From Thiocapsa sp. (GTDB lineage Bacteria > Pseudomonadota > Gammaproteobacteria > Chromatiales > Chromatiaceae), in NCBI RefSeq assembly GCF_022340925.1, contig NZ_JAJDNA010000039.1, positions 32,327 to 96,326 on the forward strand: a DNA stretch of 64,000 bases. Direction: 5' to 3'. Under the pieces are notes generated by a model. That model saw only the letters and a list, made by a program, of their open reading frames with translations. It did no database searches and was not told where the DNA came from. Made by a program: the position numbers and the translations under genes. Positions 19,363-28,330 of the stretch are shown piece by piece (positions within the stretch are counted from its first letter, which is position 1; each line of letters opens with the position of its first letter).

Positions 19363-20453
19363 CTCACCTCGGTGCGCTGCAACGACCGAATCCCGGGAGA
19401 CATCCGCAGGCGACGACCGAGGAGGGGCAGGGAGGGGGACGGCGCTCGGGTCAGCCGTCCGGCTCGGTCCGTTTCTTCGACTACCGCCCGACCCCGGCCG
19501 ATGTGTGTGCAGAGGTGCTCGAGGGGCTTGGACGGCCGGCTAAGCGGCTCTCTCCGAAGCTGTTCTACGACCAGCATGGGTCCAGGCTATTCGACGCCAT
19601 CACCGAGCTGCCTGAGTATTATCCAACCCGCACCGAGATCGGCATCCTCCGGGAATACGGGTCCGAGATGGCCGACCGCCTGGGTCGAGACAATGTCTTG
19701 ATCGAGCTCGGCAGCGGGAGCAGTCTCAAGATCCAGATCCTGCTGGCCGCCCTTCGGCCCAGGACGTACCTGCCGGTCGACATCTCCAGGGAGCACCTGC
19801 TGGAGTCTGCCTACGCCCTGGCCGAACGCTTCCCCGGCCTCGCTATTCGTGCTGCCTGCGCGGACTATTCGGCCCCCTTCAGGCTGCCCCTGGAGCCGGA
19901 CTGGACCGACCTCGCGGCCTTTTTTCCGGGCTCCAGCATCGGCAACTTCGATCCGGACGATGCACGCCTGCTCCTCCGCCGCGTCGCCGGACTGCTCGGC
20001 GCGGGCGGTCGCCTCCTGATCGGTGTCGATCTGCCGAAGGATCCGGCGATCCTGAACGCAGCATACGATGACGCCCAAGGCGTCACCGCGGCCTTCAACC
20101 TGAATCTCCTGACCCGGATCAACCGCGAGCTCGACGGCGACTTCGACCTCGACGCCTTTGCGCACCGCGCCTTCTTCAATGCCGCCGAGAGCCGTGTGGA
20201 GATGCACCTCGTCAGCCGGGTCGACCAGCGGGTGCGGGTCGCCGGAGCGGCCTTCGATTTTCGGGCAGGCGAGACGATCCACACCGAGAGCTCCTACAAG
20301 TATGGCACCGAGGTCTTTAAGCGGCTTGCCCGGGATGCTGGTTTTCTCTCCGAGCAGGTCTGGACCGACCCCGAGGGGCTCTTCAGCGTGCATTGCCTTC
20401 GCGTGCGCGGGGTCCGCCCGGCGGCGTGCGCCGCCGCCCCCAATCAGGCATGA
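19359..20453 (+). CDS. egtD: L-histidine N(alpha)-methyltransferase EgtD
   Basis: SAM-dependent enzyme that trimethylates histidine to hercynine, the first step of ergothioneine synthesis. The 364-residue protein contains SPKLFYDQHGSRLFDAIT, ELPEYYPTRTE, the SAM-binding IELGSGSSLK, FFPGSSIGNFDPDDA, and the C-terminal ESSYKYGTEVF. All are hallmarks of the DUF2260/EgtD family. About 35 N-terminal residues are Arg/Gly/Pro-rich and not conserved. The start codon overlaps the egtB stop, so the two enzymes form a compact operon. Confidence 0.94.
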   Translation: MTHLGALQRPNPGRHPQATTEEGQGGGRRSGQPSGSVRFFDYRPTPADVCAEVLEGLGRPAKRLSPKLFYDQHGSRLFDAITELPEYYPTRTEIGILREYGSEMADRLGRDNVLIELGSGSSLKIQILLAALRPRTYLPVDISREHLLESAYALAERFPGLAIRAACADYSAPFRLPLEPDWTDLAAFFPGSSIGNFDPDDARLLLRRVAGLLGAGGRLLIGVDLPKDPAILNAAYDDAQGVTAAFNLNLLTRINRELDGDFDLDAFAHRAFFNAAESRVEMHLVSRVDQRVRVAGAAFDFRAGETIHTESSYKYGTEVFKRLARDAGFLSEQVWTDPEGLFSVHCLRVRGVRPAACAAAPNQA

Positions 20454-20789
20454 CAGCGCGTTCGCCGGCGCGCGCACTTGCGGCAACCGGGACAGCGCTT
20501 TGCACGAGCGGCGCAGGGAGCGGGACGCCGACCTCGGTGCGTGCGCCAGTCGCTGCACCCGAGCCCTCAGCGGCGCGTGCGTCGGTCGCCGGTTGAGAAC
20601 CGGGTGAAGAACCACGATTGCTGTTCGCCACGCCTTGTCAGCACGCAAGACTGCCCGCAGTCGCCCTCATTCAGGCGAAGATCGACAGCGCCCGGACGCC
20701 CAGGCTTTTGCAAGATGGGCAGGGGGAAGGTGATATCCTGTGCGCCACCGGCCGCGGTCGGCAGTCCCCCGCACACCGAGTCTTCCCCG
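20454..20789. other. Leader region between egtD and ppc
   Basis: A 336-nt gap without a convincing gene. It contains a short hairpin CCGGTT-gag-AACCGG (20589-20603) that could end the egtBD transcript, though no U-tract follows. An open frame continuing upstream from ppc has no PEPC-like residues here and is Arg/Pro-rich. A 48-codon frame starting on the egtD stop is Ala/Pro/Ser low complexity and was not called. Confidence 0.4.
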
Positions 20790-23582
20790 ATGAACGAGAT
20801 TTCGAACGACGACGGGTTGGAGCGTGACGTCCAGCTCTTCACCGCCTTGCTCGGCGAGGTCTTGCGCGAGCATAGCCGCAAGCGTGTCCTGGTGATCGTC
20901 GAGCGGCTGCGCGATGGCTTCATGCAGCTGCGGGAGCGGGACGATCCGCAGCTGCGCGAGAAGCTCGTCAAGCGGATCGAAGGGCTGGATGCGCAGACCC
21001 TCTCGGAGGTGATCCGCGCCTTCAACATCTACTTCGGACTGGTCAATACCGCCGAGGAGCTGAGTGCCTATCTTGCGCGCATGGACCTCATCGCGGCGGG
21101 CGAGCGGCTCTGGATGGGTTCGTTCGATGACATGGTGCGCCAGCTCCACGCCGACGGCGTGAGCTCCGAGAACCTTCAGAGCCTGCTCGAGCACCTGGTG
21201 TATCTGCCGGTCTTCACCGCCCATCCCACAGAGGCCAAACGGCGGACCATCCTGGAGGATTTCCGCCGGATCTTTCTGCTCGGCCAGGATCTGCATCGGC
21301 GCAAGCTCAACGACGAGGAGCTGGAGGAGCGGCTCCAGGCGATCCTGACCCAGATCCAGATCCTCTGGAAGACCGACGAGGTCCGCATTCACAAGCCCCA
21401 GGTCACTGACGAGGTGCGCCAGGGACTCTATTTCTTCCGCGAGTCGCTGTTCGAGGCCGTACCCCAGGTCTATCGCTTTCTGGAGAAGGCGGTCCGGCGG
21501 GTGTATGGCGGGCAGAGCGGCATCAGGGTCCCGAGCTTCATTCGTTTCGGCTCATGGATCGGCGGGGACCGTGACGGCAACCCCTTCGTCAAGCCTGAGA
21601 CCACCGAGCTGGCGGTGCGCATGCACGGCGAGCTGGTGCTCGAGCTTTATCTCGAGCGCATTCGAATGCTTCAGCGCATGCTCAGTCACGCCAGCTCGCT
21701 GTGTCAGCCGTCACCAGCCTTCTTGGACAGTCTGGATGCCGACGAGGACTACTGGGTCGAGACGATGGGACAGAGCCTCCGGCGGTATGTCCACGAGCCC
21801 TACCGGCGCAAGCTGGCCATGATGGATCATCGCCTGAGCGCCAACCTCGAGCGCATCCGCGCCCGGATGGCGGGTCGCTACGATCCCGATCTCCCGGAAG
21901 GCTACGACGGCGAGCCTGATTTCCTCGCCGATCTGTATCTCATCCGCGATTCACTGCATCACCACGGCGATGCGAACGCGGCCGCCGGTCCGCTACAGGA
22001 TCTCATCCGACTCGTCGAGACGTTTGGATTCCATCTTGTTTACCTGGACATCCGCCAGGAATCGGCCCGTCACACCCAGGCCGTCACCGAGCTCTTCGCC
22101 CGACAGACCGGCGCCCCTTACTATCAGGCATTCGACGAGGAGCAACGCCTGTTGGCGCTGGCCGAGGCGATCGCGCATCCGCATCCGTTCGTGATCGACA
22201 AGGCCACCCTGACCCCGGAGACACGCGAGACCCTCGAGACCCTCGAGGTGATGGCCCAGATGCGCGCCGAGATCAGCAAGAGTCTGTTCGGTCAATACGT
22301 CGTCTCCATGACCCATGCCGCCAGCCATGTCATGGAGGTCATGCTGTTGGCGCGTCTGGCCGGCCTCGCCGGCAAGGATCGCCAGGGCTGGTTCTGCCAC
22401 ATTCAGATCTCGCCCCTCTTCGAGACCATCGACGATCTGAACCGGATCGCCGACGTGATGGGTCGGCTGTTTGAGGATCCGACCTACGGCGCGCTGCTGA
22501 AGGCGTCGGGCAATCAGCAAGAGGTGATGCTCGGCTATTCGGATTCGTGCAAGGACGGCGGCATCCTGGCCTCGGGCTGGCGGCTCTACGAGGCGCAGCG
22601 GAAGGTGATCCAGCTGGCCGACGATCACGGGGTCTCCTGCCGCCTGTTTCACGGGCGCGGCGGCACCATCGGGCGTGGCGGCGGCCCTACCCATGAGGCC
22701 ATCCTGGCGCAGCCGACGGACACGGTGCATGGCCAGATCAAGTTTACCGAGCAGGGCGAGGTGCTCTCCTACCGTTACGCCAACCCGGAGACGGCGCGCT
22801 ACGAGCTCACCATGGGCATCAGCGGCCTGATCAAGGCCAGCCGCTGCCTGATCGAGTCGCCTCCGGAAGACCGCAAGGACTATCTCGGCATCATGGACGA
22901 GCTCGCCGGCTACGGCGAGGAGGCGTATCGGGGCCTGGTCCAGGAAACCGACGGCCTCCTGGACTATTTCTACGAGTGCACACCACTCGATGGCATCGCC
23001 CTGCTGAACATCGGCTCGCGCCCTTCCCACCGCAAGAAGGCCGACCGCTCATTGAGCTCGATCCGCGCTATCCCCTGGGTCTTCGGCTGGGCCCAGTCGC
23101 GGCACACCCTGCCGGCCTGGTTCGGCATCGGGCATGCGCTGGAGCGCTATCGCGGAAACGATCTGGAACGGCTCGCCAAGCTGCAGAAGATGTATCAGGA
23201 GTGGCCTTATTTCCGTGCCCTTCTCTCCAACACACAGATGTCGCTGTTCAAGGCGGAGATGCACATCGCCCGGGCCTATGCGCGTCTGGCTGAGAACCGC
23301 GAGCGGGCCGAGGCGATCTACAAGATCATCGAGGCCGAGTATGAGCGGACCCTGACCCAGGTGATGAACGTCGCCGGCCTGCGCGGTCTGATGGAGGAGA
23401 CCCCGGATCTCCAACGCTCCTTGGCGCGGCGCAACATCTACCTCGACCCCTTGAATCACATCCAGGTCGCCCTGCTCGAACGCTACCGCGGCGAGCTGGA
23501 GGACGAAAAACGCGAGCAATGGCTGGACCCCTTGCTGAGATCGATCAACGCGATTGCCGCGGGGATGCGCAACACCGGGTGA
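20790..23582 (+). CDS. ppc: Phosphoenolpyruvate carboxylase
   Basis: Fixes bicarbonate onto PEP to give oxaloacetate, refilling the TCA cycle. The 930-residue protein carries catalytic His145 in VFTAHPTEAKRRTI, the Lys-containing GYSDSCKDGG loop, the FHGRGGTIGRGGGP signature, and the invariant C-terminal MRNTG. The start at 20790 (MNEISNDDGLERD) gives the usual N-terminus. The frame is open 312 nt further upstream but encodes unrelated Arg-rich sequence. It stands alone as a single gene. Confidence 0.96.
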   Translation: MNEISNDDGLERDVQLFTALLGEVLREHSRKRVLVIVERLRDGFMQLRERDDPQLREKLVKRIEGLDAQTLSEVIRAFNIYFGLVNTAEELSAYLARMDLIAAGERLWMGSFDDMVRQLHADGVSSENLQSLLEHLVYLPVFTAHPTEAKRRTILEDFRRIFLLGQDLHRRKLNDEELEERLQAILTQIQILWKTDEVRIHKPQVTDEVRQGLYFFRESLFEAVPQVYRFLEKAVRRVYGGQSGIRVPSFIRFGSWIGGDRDGNPFVKPETTELAVRMHGELVLELYLERIRMLQRMLSHASSLCQPSPAFLDSLDADEDYWVETMGQSLRRYVHEPYRRKLAMMDHRLSANLERIRARMAGRYDPDLPEGYDGEPDFLADLYLIRDSLHHHGDANAAAGPLQDLIRLVETFGFHLVYLDIRQESARHTQAVTELFARQTGAPYYQAFDEEQRLLALAEAIAHPHPFVIDKATLTPETRETLETLEVMAQMRAEISKSLFGQYVVSMTHAASHVMEVMLLARLAGLAGKDRQGWFCHIQISPLFETIDDLNRIADVMGRLFEDPTYGALLKASGNQQEVMLGYSDSCKDGGILASGWRLYEAQRKVIQLADDHGVSCRLFHGRGGTIGRGGGPTHEAILAQPTDTVHGQIKFTEQGEVLSYRYANPETARYELTMGISGLIKASRCLIESPPEDRKDYLGIMDELAGYGEEAYRGLVQETDGLLDYFYECTPLDGIALLNIGSRPSHRKKADRSLSSIRAIPWVFGWAQSRHTLPAWFGIGHALERYRGNDLERLAKLQKMYQEWPYFRALLSNTQMSLFKAEMHIARAYARLAENRERAEAIYKIIEAEYERTLTQVMNVAGLRGLMEETPDLQRSLARRNIYLDPLNHIQVALLERYRGELEDEKREQWLDPLLRSINAIAAGMRNTG

Positions 23583-23744
23583 AGGCACGGATGGCTGGTG
23601 ATTCGCACGGATGACCAGATTGGACCCGCGAAGGTGCGCAGGACGCAGAAATTGGCAGTGCTATCATGGCCGCTCGATGGCCCGACAGGCGGCGGAACGA
23701 AGAGCCGTACGTGTATCGAACCACCCGCCAGGAGAGATCCGAGC

Positions 23745-23873
23745 ATGCCCGTCCCACAGCAAGGCGAGCCTAATCTGCCTTATCGGCCACCTTGGGGGAT
23801 CCGGGTGCTCGGTGGCGTCTTGCTGACCTGCAGCGTGGGTCTGGTTTCGTGCCAGGCCATGTTCGCACTCTGA
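23745..23873 (+). CDS. Small membrane protein, 42 residues
   Basis: A short frame reading MPVPQQGEPNLPYRPPWGIR, followed by a hydrophobic segment (VLGGVLLTCSVGLVSC) long enough for one membrane helix, then QAMFAL and stop. AGGAG lies about 10 nt before the ATG. It ends 11 nt before the GTG of the XpaC-like gene, so it could be a small operon member or a translational coupler. I recognise no family; the ribosome-binding site and the helix are the main support. Confidence 0.45.
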   Translation: MPVPQQGEPNLPYRPPWGIRVLGGVLLTCSVGLVSCQAMFAL

Positions 23874-23884
23874 CGGCCGGTCCG

Positions 23885-24781
23885 GTGAGCACGCCCCCCG
23901 AGCAGCGTCGAACCCTGGGCCTGACCGAGTTGATCCTCGGCGCCAAGCCCGGTCGTGAGCAGGCCGCCCAAGGTCTGCGACGCCCGCGCGCGAAAGGCAC
24001 GCTCTTGTTCATCTTGCCGATCCCGCTGCTGATCGGTGCGCTGGTCGGGCTCGGTGCCGGGCGGCTGGACGCCGTTCTGGCCGATGGAGCGATCTTTGCC
24101 CTCTTCATGGCCGCGGCCGACCTGACCCGAAGGGGATTGCGGGCCGAGCATGCCGAGCAGATCCTGCGGTTCACGCGTCTGCAGCGGGTCCCTCTGAAGA
24201 CGATCGGCGGTCTGCTGACCGGTTTGGCGACCGGGCTTGCCGCGCTGGTTGCGGTCGGACAGGGTTGGGGGATGAGCCTCGCCTTCGCTGCGGTGGCGAT
24301 GCTCGGGTTTCATCTCCTGTATGCGTTCGAGCCACTCGGGCGGCCCCGCGCCCTGTCGTCCAAAGACGAGCGGGTGCGGACCGTCGCGGCGGCCTTGGCG
24401 GAGGCCGAGCGCAAGCTGATCGACCTGGACCGCGCGACGATTGCTATCGCCAATCCCGAGCTCAAGGCCCGGCTGCTGCGGATCGGCGCGCAGGGCCGGT
24501 CGATTCTCAATCAGATCGCGGACCGACCGACCGATCTGTTTCGTGCGCGCAAGTTCTTGAGCGTCTATCTCGACGGCGTCAAGCAGGTCACCGACGGCTA
24601 TGCCCGGACCCATCGTCTGGTGGACTCCCGCGAGCTGGAGCAGAATTTTCGTAATGTGCTGGTGACGGTCGAGGAGGTCTTCGACCAGCAGCAGCGGCGT
24701 CTGCTAAGTACCGATGTCATGGACCTCGACGTACAGATCGAGGTGCTGAAGAAACAGCTGGAGCGCGAAGGGATCCAGTGA
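23885..24781 (+). CDS. XpaC-like 5-bromo-4-chloroindolyl phosphate hydrolysis family protein
   Basis: Membrane protein of 298 residues with two hydrophobic pairs in the first 150 residues (LLFILPIPLLIGALVGLGAG and neighbours) and a long C-terminal helical domain (about 160-298) rich in Glu, Leu and Arg. This layout, together with an adjacent TelA gene, matches the XpaC family, named for an X-phosphate phenotype in Bacillus whose biochemical role is unclear. The GTG at 23885 (MSTPPEQRRTLG) is the start nearest the conserved part; the frame extends 31 codons further upstream without family features. Confidence 0.75.
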   Translation: MSTPPEQRRTLGLTELILGAKPGREQAAQGLRRPRAKGTLLFILPIPLLIGALVGLGAGRLDAVLADGAIFALFMAAADLTRRGLRAEHAEQILRFTRLQRVPLKTIGGLLTGLATGLAALVAVGQGWGMSLAFAAVAMLGFHLLYAFEPLGRPRALSSKDERVRTVAAALAEAERKLIDLDRATIAIANPELKARLLRIGAQGRSILNQIADRPTDLFRARKFLSVYLDGVKQVTDGYARTHRLVDSRELEQNFRNVLVTVEEVFDQQQRRLLSTDVMDLDVQIEVLKKQLEREGIQ

Positions 24782-24853
24782 CGACACCGCCGTCGGGCTG
24801 AGATGTAGCGTGACCGGGTGCTGATGACAGATGGTGCGTGAGAATCGAGACGG

Positions 24854-26080
24854 ATGGGGAGAGATCGAGTGAACGAGCAAGAACGAACCGAGCTGGCATC
24901 CACCTTCGCCCAAGCCAGTCGCCCGGATACCGGCGACCGACCCACGCTCGCCGCCGAGCCGGCAGCGGAGGCCGTCCCCGCCGATCCGGCGAATGCGGCG
25001 GCCCAGCCCCTGACAGCCGTCGCAGAGGCGCACGTGGCGACGATCAGCGAGGACGAGATCGGACGCCTGCTCCAGGAGCTGGACCTCAACGACACGCACT
25101 CGATCCTCTTCTTCGGGGCCAAAGCCCAGGAGCGGCTGACCGAGGTCTCCGACCAGATGCTGGAGGGCGTGCGGGCCAAGGATGTGGGGCCGGCTGGTGC
25201 CGCGCTGAGCGAGATGGTGACCACGCTGAAGGGGTTTCACGTCGATGACCTGAACCCCAACCGCAAACCCGGGCTGGTGGCGCGCCTGCTCGGGAAAGGT
25301 CGCCCGGTGGTCAAGTTCCTTCAGGAATACGAGGCGGTGCGCGATCAGATCGAGGGCATCTCCGCACAGCTGGAGCGGCACAAGACCAAGCTGCTGACCG
25401 ATGTGACGGCGCTCGACCGGCTCTATGCGGCCAATCTGGACTACTTCCGGACCCTGGAGCAGTACATCGCGGCAGGCGAGCACAAGCTCGCCGAGCTGGA
25501 TGCGACGACGATCCCCGGGCTGGCCGCTCGCGTCGAGTCGGGCGCGGATATGGTCGAGGTGCAGCGGCTGAAAGACCTGCGCAGTGCCCGGGATGACCTG
25601 GAACGTCGTGTCCACGACCTCAAGCTCACCCGGCAGGTGACCATGCAGGGCCTTCCGAGCATCCGCCTTGTTCAGGAGAACGACAAGGGGCTGATCAACA
25701 AGATCAACTCGACCCTGGTCAATACCGTCCCCCTCTGGCGGCAGCAATTGGCTCAGGCCGTCACCATTTATCGCTCGGGTGCCGCGGCCGACACCCTCAG
25801 GTCGGCGACCGACCTGACCAACGATCTGCTGAGGGCCAACGCGGAGAATCTCAAATCGGCCAACGCCGAGGCGCGCCGCCAGATCGAGCGGGGGGTCTTC
25901 GACATCGAGGTGGTCAAGCAGGCCAACCAGGCCCTGATCGAGACCATCGAGGAAAGCCTGGCAATCGCCGATCAGGGAAAGCGTGCGCGTGCCGCAGCCA
26001 GTCAGGAGCTGGGGCGACTGGAGGCCGATCTCCGCCGGGCCCTGGCCTCCGCGAGCGCCCGAGGTGCGAGCGAACACTGA
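24854..26080 (+). CDS. Toxic anion resistance protein, TelA family
   Basis: Cytoplasmic, mostly helical protein of 408 residues. TelA members are linked to tellurite and other envelope-stress resistance without a known enzymatic activity. The family pattern is visible from about residue 75: DTHSILFFGAKAQERLTEVS, then NPNRKPGLVARLLGKGRPV, a long Lys/Glu helical middle, and PLWRQQLAQAV near residue 300. An Ala/Pro-rich N-terminal 70 residues precedes it. An in-frame GTG at 24869 (MNEQERTELAS) is an alternative start. It follows the XpaC-like gene, a common pairing. Confidence 0.85.
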   Translation: MGRDRVNEQERTELASTFAQASRPDTGDRPTLAAEPAAEAVPADPANAAAQPLTAVAEAHVATISEDEIGRLLQELDLNDTHSILFFGAKAQERLTEVSDQMLEGVRAKDVGPAGAALSEMVTTLKGFHVDDLNPNRKPGLVARLLGKGRPVVKFLQEYEAVRDQIEGISAQLERHKTKLLTDVTALDRLYAANLDYFRTLEQYIAAGEHKLAELDATTIPGLAARVESGADMVEVQRLKDLRSARDDLERRVHDLKLTRQVTMQGLPSIRLVQENDKGLINKINSTLVNTVPLWRQQLAQAVTIYRSGAAADTLRSATDLTNDLLRANAENLKSANAEARRQIERGVFDIEVVKQANQALIETIEESLAIADQGKRARAAASQELGRLEADLRRALASASARGASEH

Positions 26081-26215
26081 TGGCCTGGCCAACCTGGCCG
26101 ACAGTCAGCACGCAACGGGAATCGCCTTCCGGCAAACCGCCCGGCCGAGGCACCCCACCCAGACCATCGGACTCTGGAGACGAGGTGCGTTTCCCGGGCG
26201 ACATGTCATCCGCAC

Positions 26216-26243
26216 TTCCATTTCTCCGGAGATTCTGTATATT
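26216..26243 (+). promoter_or_regulatory. Candidate promoter for the rpsP operon
   Basis: TTCCAT (26216-26221) and TATATT (26238-26243) are separated by 16 nt and lie 60 nt upstream of the rpsP start, in a 222-nt gap. The -10 is close to consensus and the -35 is weak. It is the best-placed sigma-70-like pair before the ribosomal and tRNA-modification operon. Confidence 0.45.
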
Positions 26244-26302
26244 TGCCCGTTTACCCGCAGAGGCTTCTGCGCGAAGCCCAAACGCCTGATCCAGGACAGC
26301 AA

Positions 26303-26575
26303 ATGGTCACGATTCGTTTGTCTCGGGGTGGCTCGAAGAAACACCCCTTCTACCAGATCGTCGTTGCCGACATTCGCGCCAAGCGAGATGGCCGCTACAT
26401 CGAGCGCATCGGATTCTTCAACCCGCTGGCGCGGGGCGGCGAGGTCGCGCTGCGCGTGGACCGCGCGCGCGCCGATTACTGGATCAGTCGCGGGGCTCAG
26501 CCGACCGAGCGGGTGAAGCAGCTGCTGAAGCAGGCGGCGCGCGAGGCGGCCGCGGTGACGCCGGTTGCGGCCTAG
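26303..26575 (+). CDS. rpsP: 30S ribosomal protein S16
   Basis: Small-subunit ribosomal protein of 90 residues. It begins [20 protein letters not shown], the invariant S16 start, and continues with [13 protein letters not shown] and [16 protein letters not shown] lies 7-10 nt upstream of the ATG. The frame is open upstream but the S16 N-terminus fixes the start. It heads the conserved rpsP-rimM-trmD-rplS operon. Confidence 0.98.
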   Translation: MVTIRLSRGGSKKHPFYQIVVADIRAKRDGRYIERIGFFNPLARGGEVALRVDRARADYWISRGAQPTERVKQLLKQAAREAAAVTPVAA

Positions 26576-26606
26576 GGTGGCAGGGGCCGCCTGACTGGTC
26601 TGACAG

Positions 26607-27116
26607 GTGGACAGCGACCCGGATTCGACCAGGATCGTCGTAGGACGCATCGCCGGGGTCTATGGGGTCCGCGGCTGGTTGAAGGTGGCCTCGGAGACGG
26701 ACCCGCGTGACGGCATCCTCAGCTACTCACCCTGGCTGCTGGGCACCGACGCGAGGGGCTGGACGGTGCAGGAAGGGAGACGCCACGGCAAGGGTCTGGT
26801 CGTCCGTCTGGGAGGCTGCGAGGATCGCGACCAGGCCGCCGCGCTCGTGGGCCAGGAGATCGCCGTCCGGCGTGAGCAACTTCCGCCCCCGGCGCCCGAC
26901 GAGTTCTACTGGATCGATCTTGAGGGCCTGTCGGTCGTCACGACGGAGGGTACCGATCTCGGTGTGATCGATCGTCTGTTCTCGACCGGCGTGAATGACG
27001 TCATCGTCATCCGGGGTGATCGAGAGCGCCTGCTCCCGTTCGTGTGGGGTGATGTCGTCAAGGACGTCGATCTCGAGCAGGCTCGGATGCTGGTTGACTG
27101 GGACGCGTCCTTCTAA
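26607..27116 (+). CDS. rimM: Ribosome maturation factor RimM
   Basis: Binds S19 and assists 30S head assembly. The 169-residue protein has the N-terminal RimM domain with [17 protein letters not shown] and the C-terminal PRC barrel with [12 protein letters not shown] and [15 protein letters not shown]. The GTG start follows rpsP by 31 nt. Position between rpsP and trmD is diagnostic. Confidence 0.96.
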   Translation: MDSDPDSTRIVVGRIAGVYGVRGWLKVASETDPRDGILSYSPWLLGTDARGWTVQEGRRHGKGLVVRLGGCEDRDQAAALVGQEIAVRREQLPPPAPDEFYWIDLEGLSVVTTEGTDLGVIDRLFSTGVNDVIVIRGDRERLLPFVWGDVVKDVDLEQARMLVDWDASF

Positions 27117-27189
27117 ACGGGCTGGACGTGACGTTGGAGGGTCGGTCGGGGCTGACCGGGATCAGCGGCGACCCGGCGGGGTGTCCGCG

Positions 27190-27939
27190 ATGCGCTTCGA
27201 TGTCGTGACGCTGTTACCGGAGCTCTTCCGGATCCTCCTCGATCAGGGGGTGACCGGCCGTGCACTCAGGCACGGGATTGCCGAGCTGCATCTCTGGAAC
27301 CCGCGCGACTACGCGCATGATCGGCATCGCACGGTCGATGACCGACCCTATGGCGGCGGTCCCGGGATGGTGATGAAGGTCGAGCCGCTTCGCGACGCGA
27401 TCGCCGCTGCCCGCGCCGAGGCGCCGGGCAGCCGGGTTGCCCATCTTTCGCCTCAGGGTCGGCTGCTGGATCAAGCGGCGGTGGAGGAGATTGCGACGGA
27501 ACCCGGCTGGATCCTGGTCGCCGGTCGCTATGAGGGCATCGACGAGCGACTGATCGAGCGCGATATCGATCAAGAGTGGTCGATCGGGGACTACGTCCTG
27601 AGTGGCGGCGAGTTGCCGGCGATGGTCCTGATCGACGCTGCGATCCGGCTGCTTCCCGGTGCCCTCGGTCATCCCGAGTCCGCTGCTCGGGATTCGCACA
27701 CGGATGGGCTGTTGGACTGTCCGCACTATACCCGGCCGCTCGAGGTCGACGGATGCGCGGTCCCCGCCGTCTTGATCGGCGGGGATCATCGCGCGATCGA
27801 GCGCTGGCGGCGGCAACAGGCGCTCGGGCGAACCTGGCAGCGTCGTCCGGACCTGTTGGTGCGGCGCGGCCTCAGTCCAGACGAGCAGACGCTGCTCGAT
27901 GAATATATCCGGTTGAATCTTCGGGACGAAACCGGTTGA
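27190..27939 (+). CDS. trmD: tRNA (guanine-N1)-methyltransferase
   Basis: SPOUT methyltransferase that makes m1G37 in tRNAs and prevents +1 frameshifting. The 249-residue protein begins [13 protein letters not shown] and has the [11 protein letters not shown] loop, the trefoil-knot SAM site [14 protein letters not shown], and a C-terminal helical tRNA-binding domain. ATG 27190 is preferred because GGCGGGG lies at a normal distance. GTG 27181 in the same frame would add three residues. It follows rimM by 73 nt. Confidence 0.96.
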   Translation: MRFDVVTLLPELFRILLDQGVTGRALRHGIAELHLWNPRDYAHDRHRTVDDRPYGGGPGMVMKVEPLRDAIAAARAEAPGSRVAHLSPQGRLLDQAAVEEIATEPGWILVAGRYEGIDERLIERDIDQEWSIGDYVLSGGELPAMVLIDAAIRLLPGALGHPESAARDSHTDGLLDCPHYTRPLEVDGCAVPAVLIGGDHRAIERWRRQQALGRTWQRRPDLLVRRGLSPDEQTLLDEYIRLNLRDETG

Positions 27940-27960
27940 GAACAGGAGCCGAAGGAAACC

Positions 27961-28305
27961 ATGAGCAACATCATTCTCGAGCTCGAGAACGAGCAAACGA
28001 AATCCGAGGTGCCGGACTTCGCTCCCGGCGACACCGTGGTTGTCCAGGTCAAGGTCAAGGAGGGGACGCGCGAACGTCTGCAGGCCTTCGAGGGCGTCGT
28101 CATCGCGATCCGCAACCGGGGTTTGAACTCGGCCTTCACGGTCCGCAAAATGTCACATGGCGAAGGCGTCGAGCGCGTGTTTCAGACGCATAGCCCGGCG
28201 ATCGCGGGGATCGAGGTCAAGCGCAAGGGCGACGTGCGCCGGGCCAAGCTGTATTATCTGCGCGGTCGCACCGGCAAGAGTGCGCGTATCCGCGAGAAGG
28301 TCTAG
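27961..28305 (+). CDS. rplS: 50S ribosomal protein L19
   Basis: Large-subunit protein at the 30S/50S bridge, 114 residues. It contains [47 protein letters not shown] and the C-terminal [14 protein letters not shown], all typical of L19. GAAGGA lies just upstream of the ATG. It is the last gene of the rpsP operon; exonuclease I begins 26 nt later on the same strand and may be read through. Confidence 0.98.
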   Translation: MSNIILELENEQTKSEVPDFAPGDTVVVQVKVKEGTRERLQAFEGVVIAIRNRGLNSAFTVRKMSHGEGVERVFQTHSPAIAGIEVKRKGDVRRAKLYYLRGRTGKSARIREKV

Positions 28306-28330
28306 CGCGGGAGCCGACTCGTTCGCCGCG

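Noticed and set aside
20450..20596. A 48-codon frame starting on the egtD stop codon
   Set aside because: The product is an Ala/Pro/Ser/Thr repeat with no helix or motif and no supporting ribosome-binding site beyond the overlap.
20478..20789. A 104-codon N-terminal extension of PEP carboxylase
   Set aside because: It is Arg/Pro/Ser-rich and has no PEPC-like residues; MNEISNDDG at 20790 matches the usual start and total length of the family.
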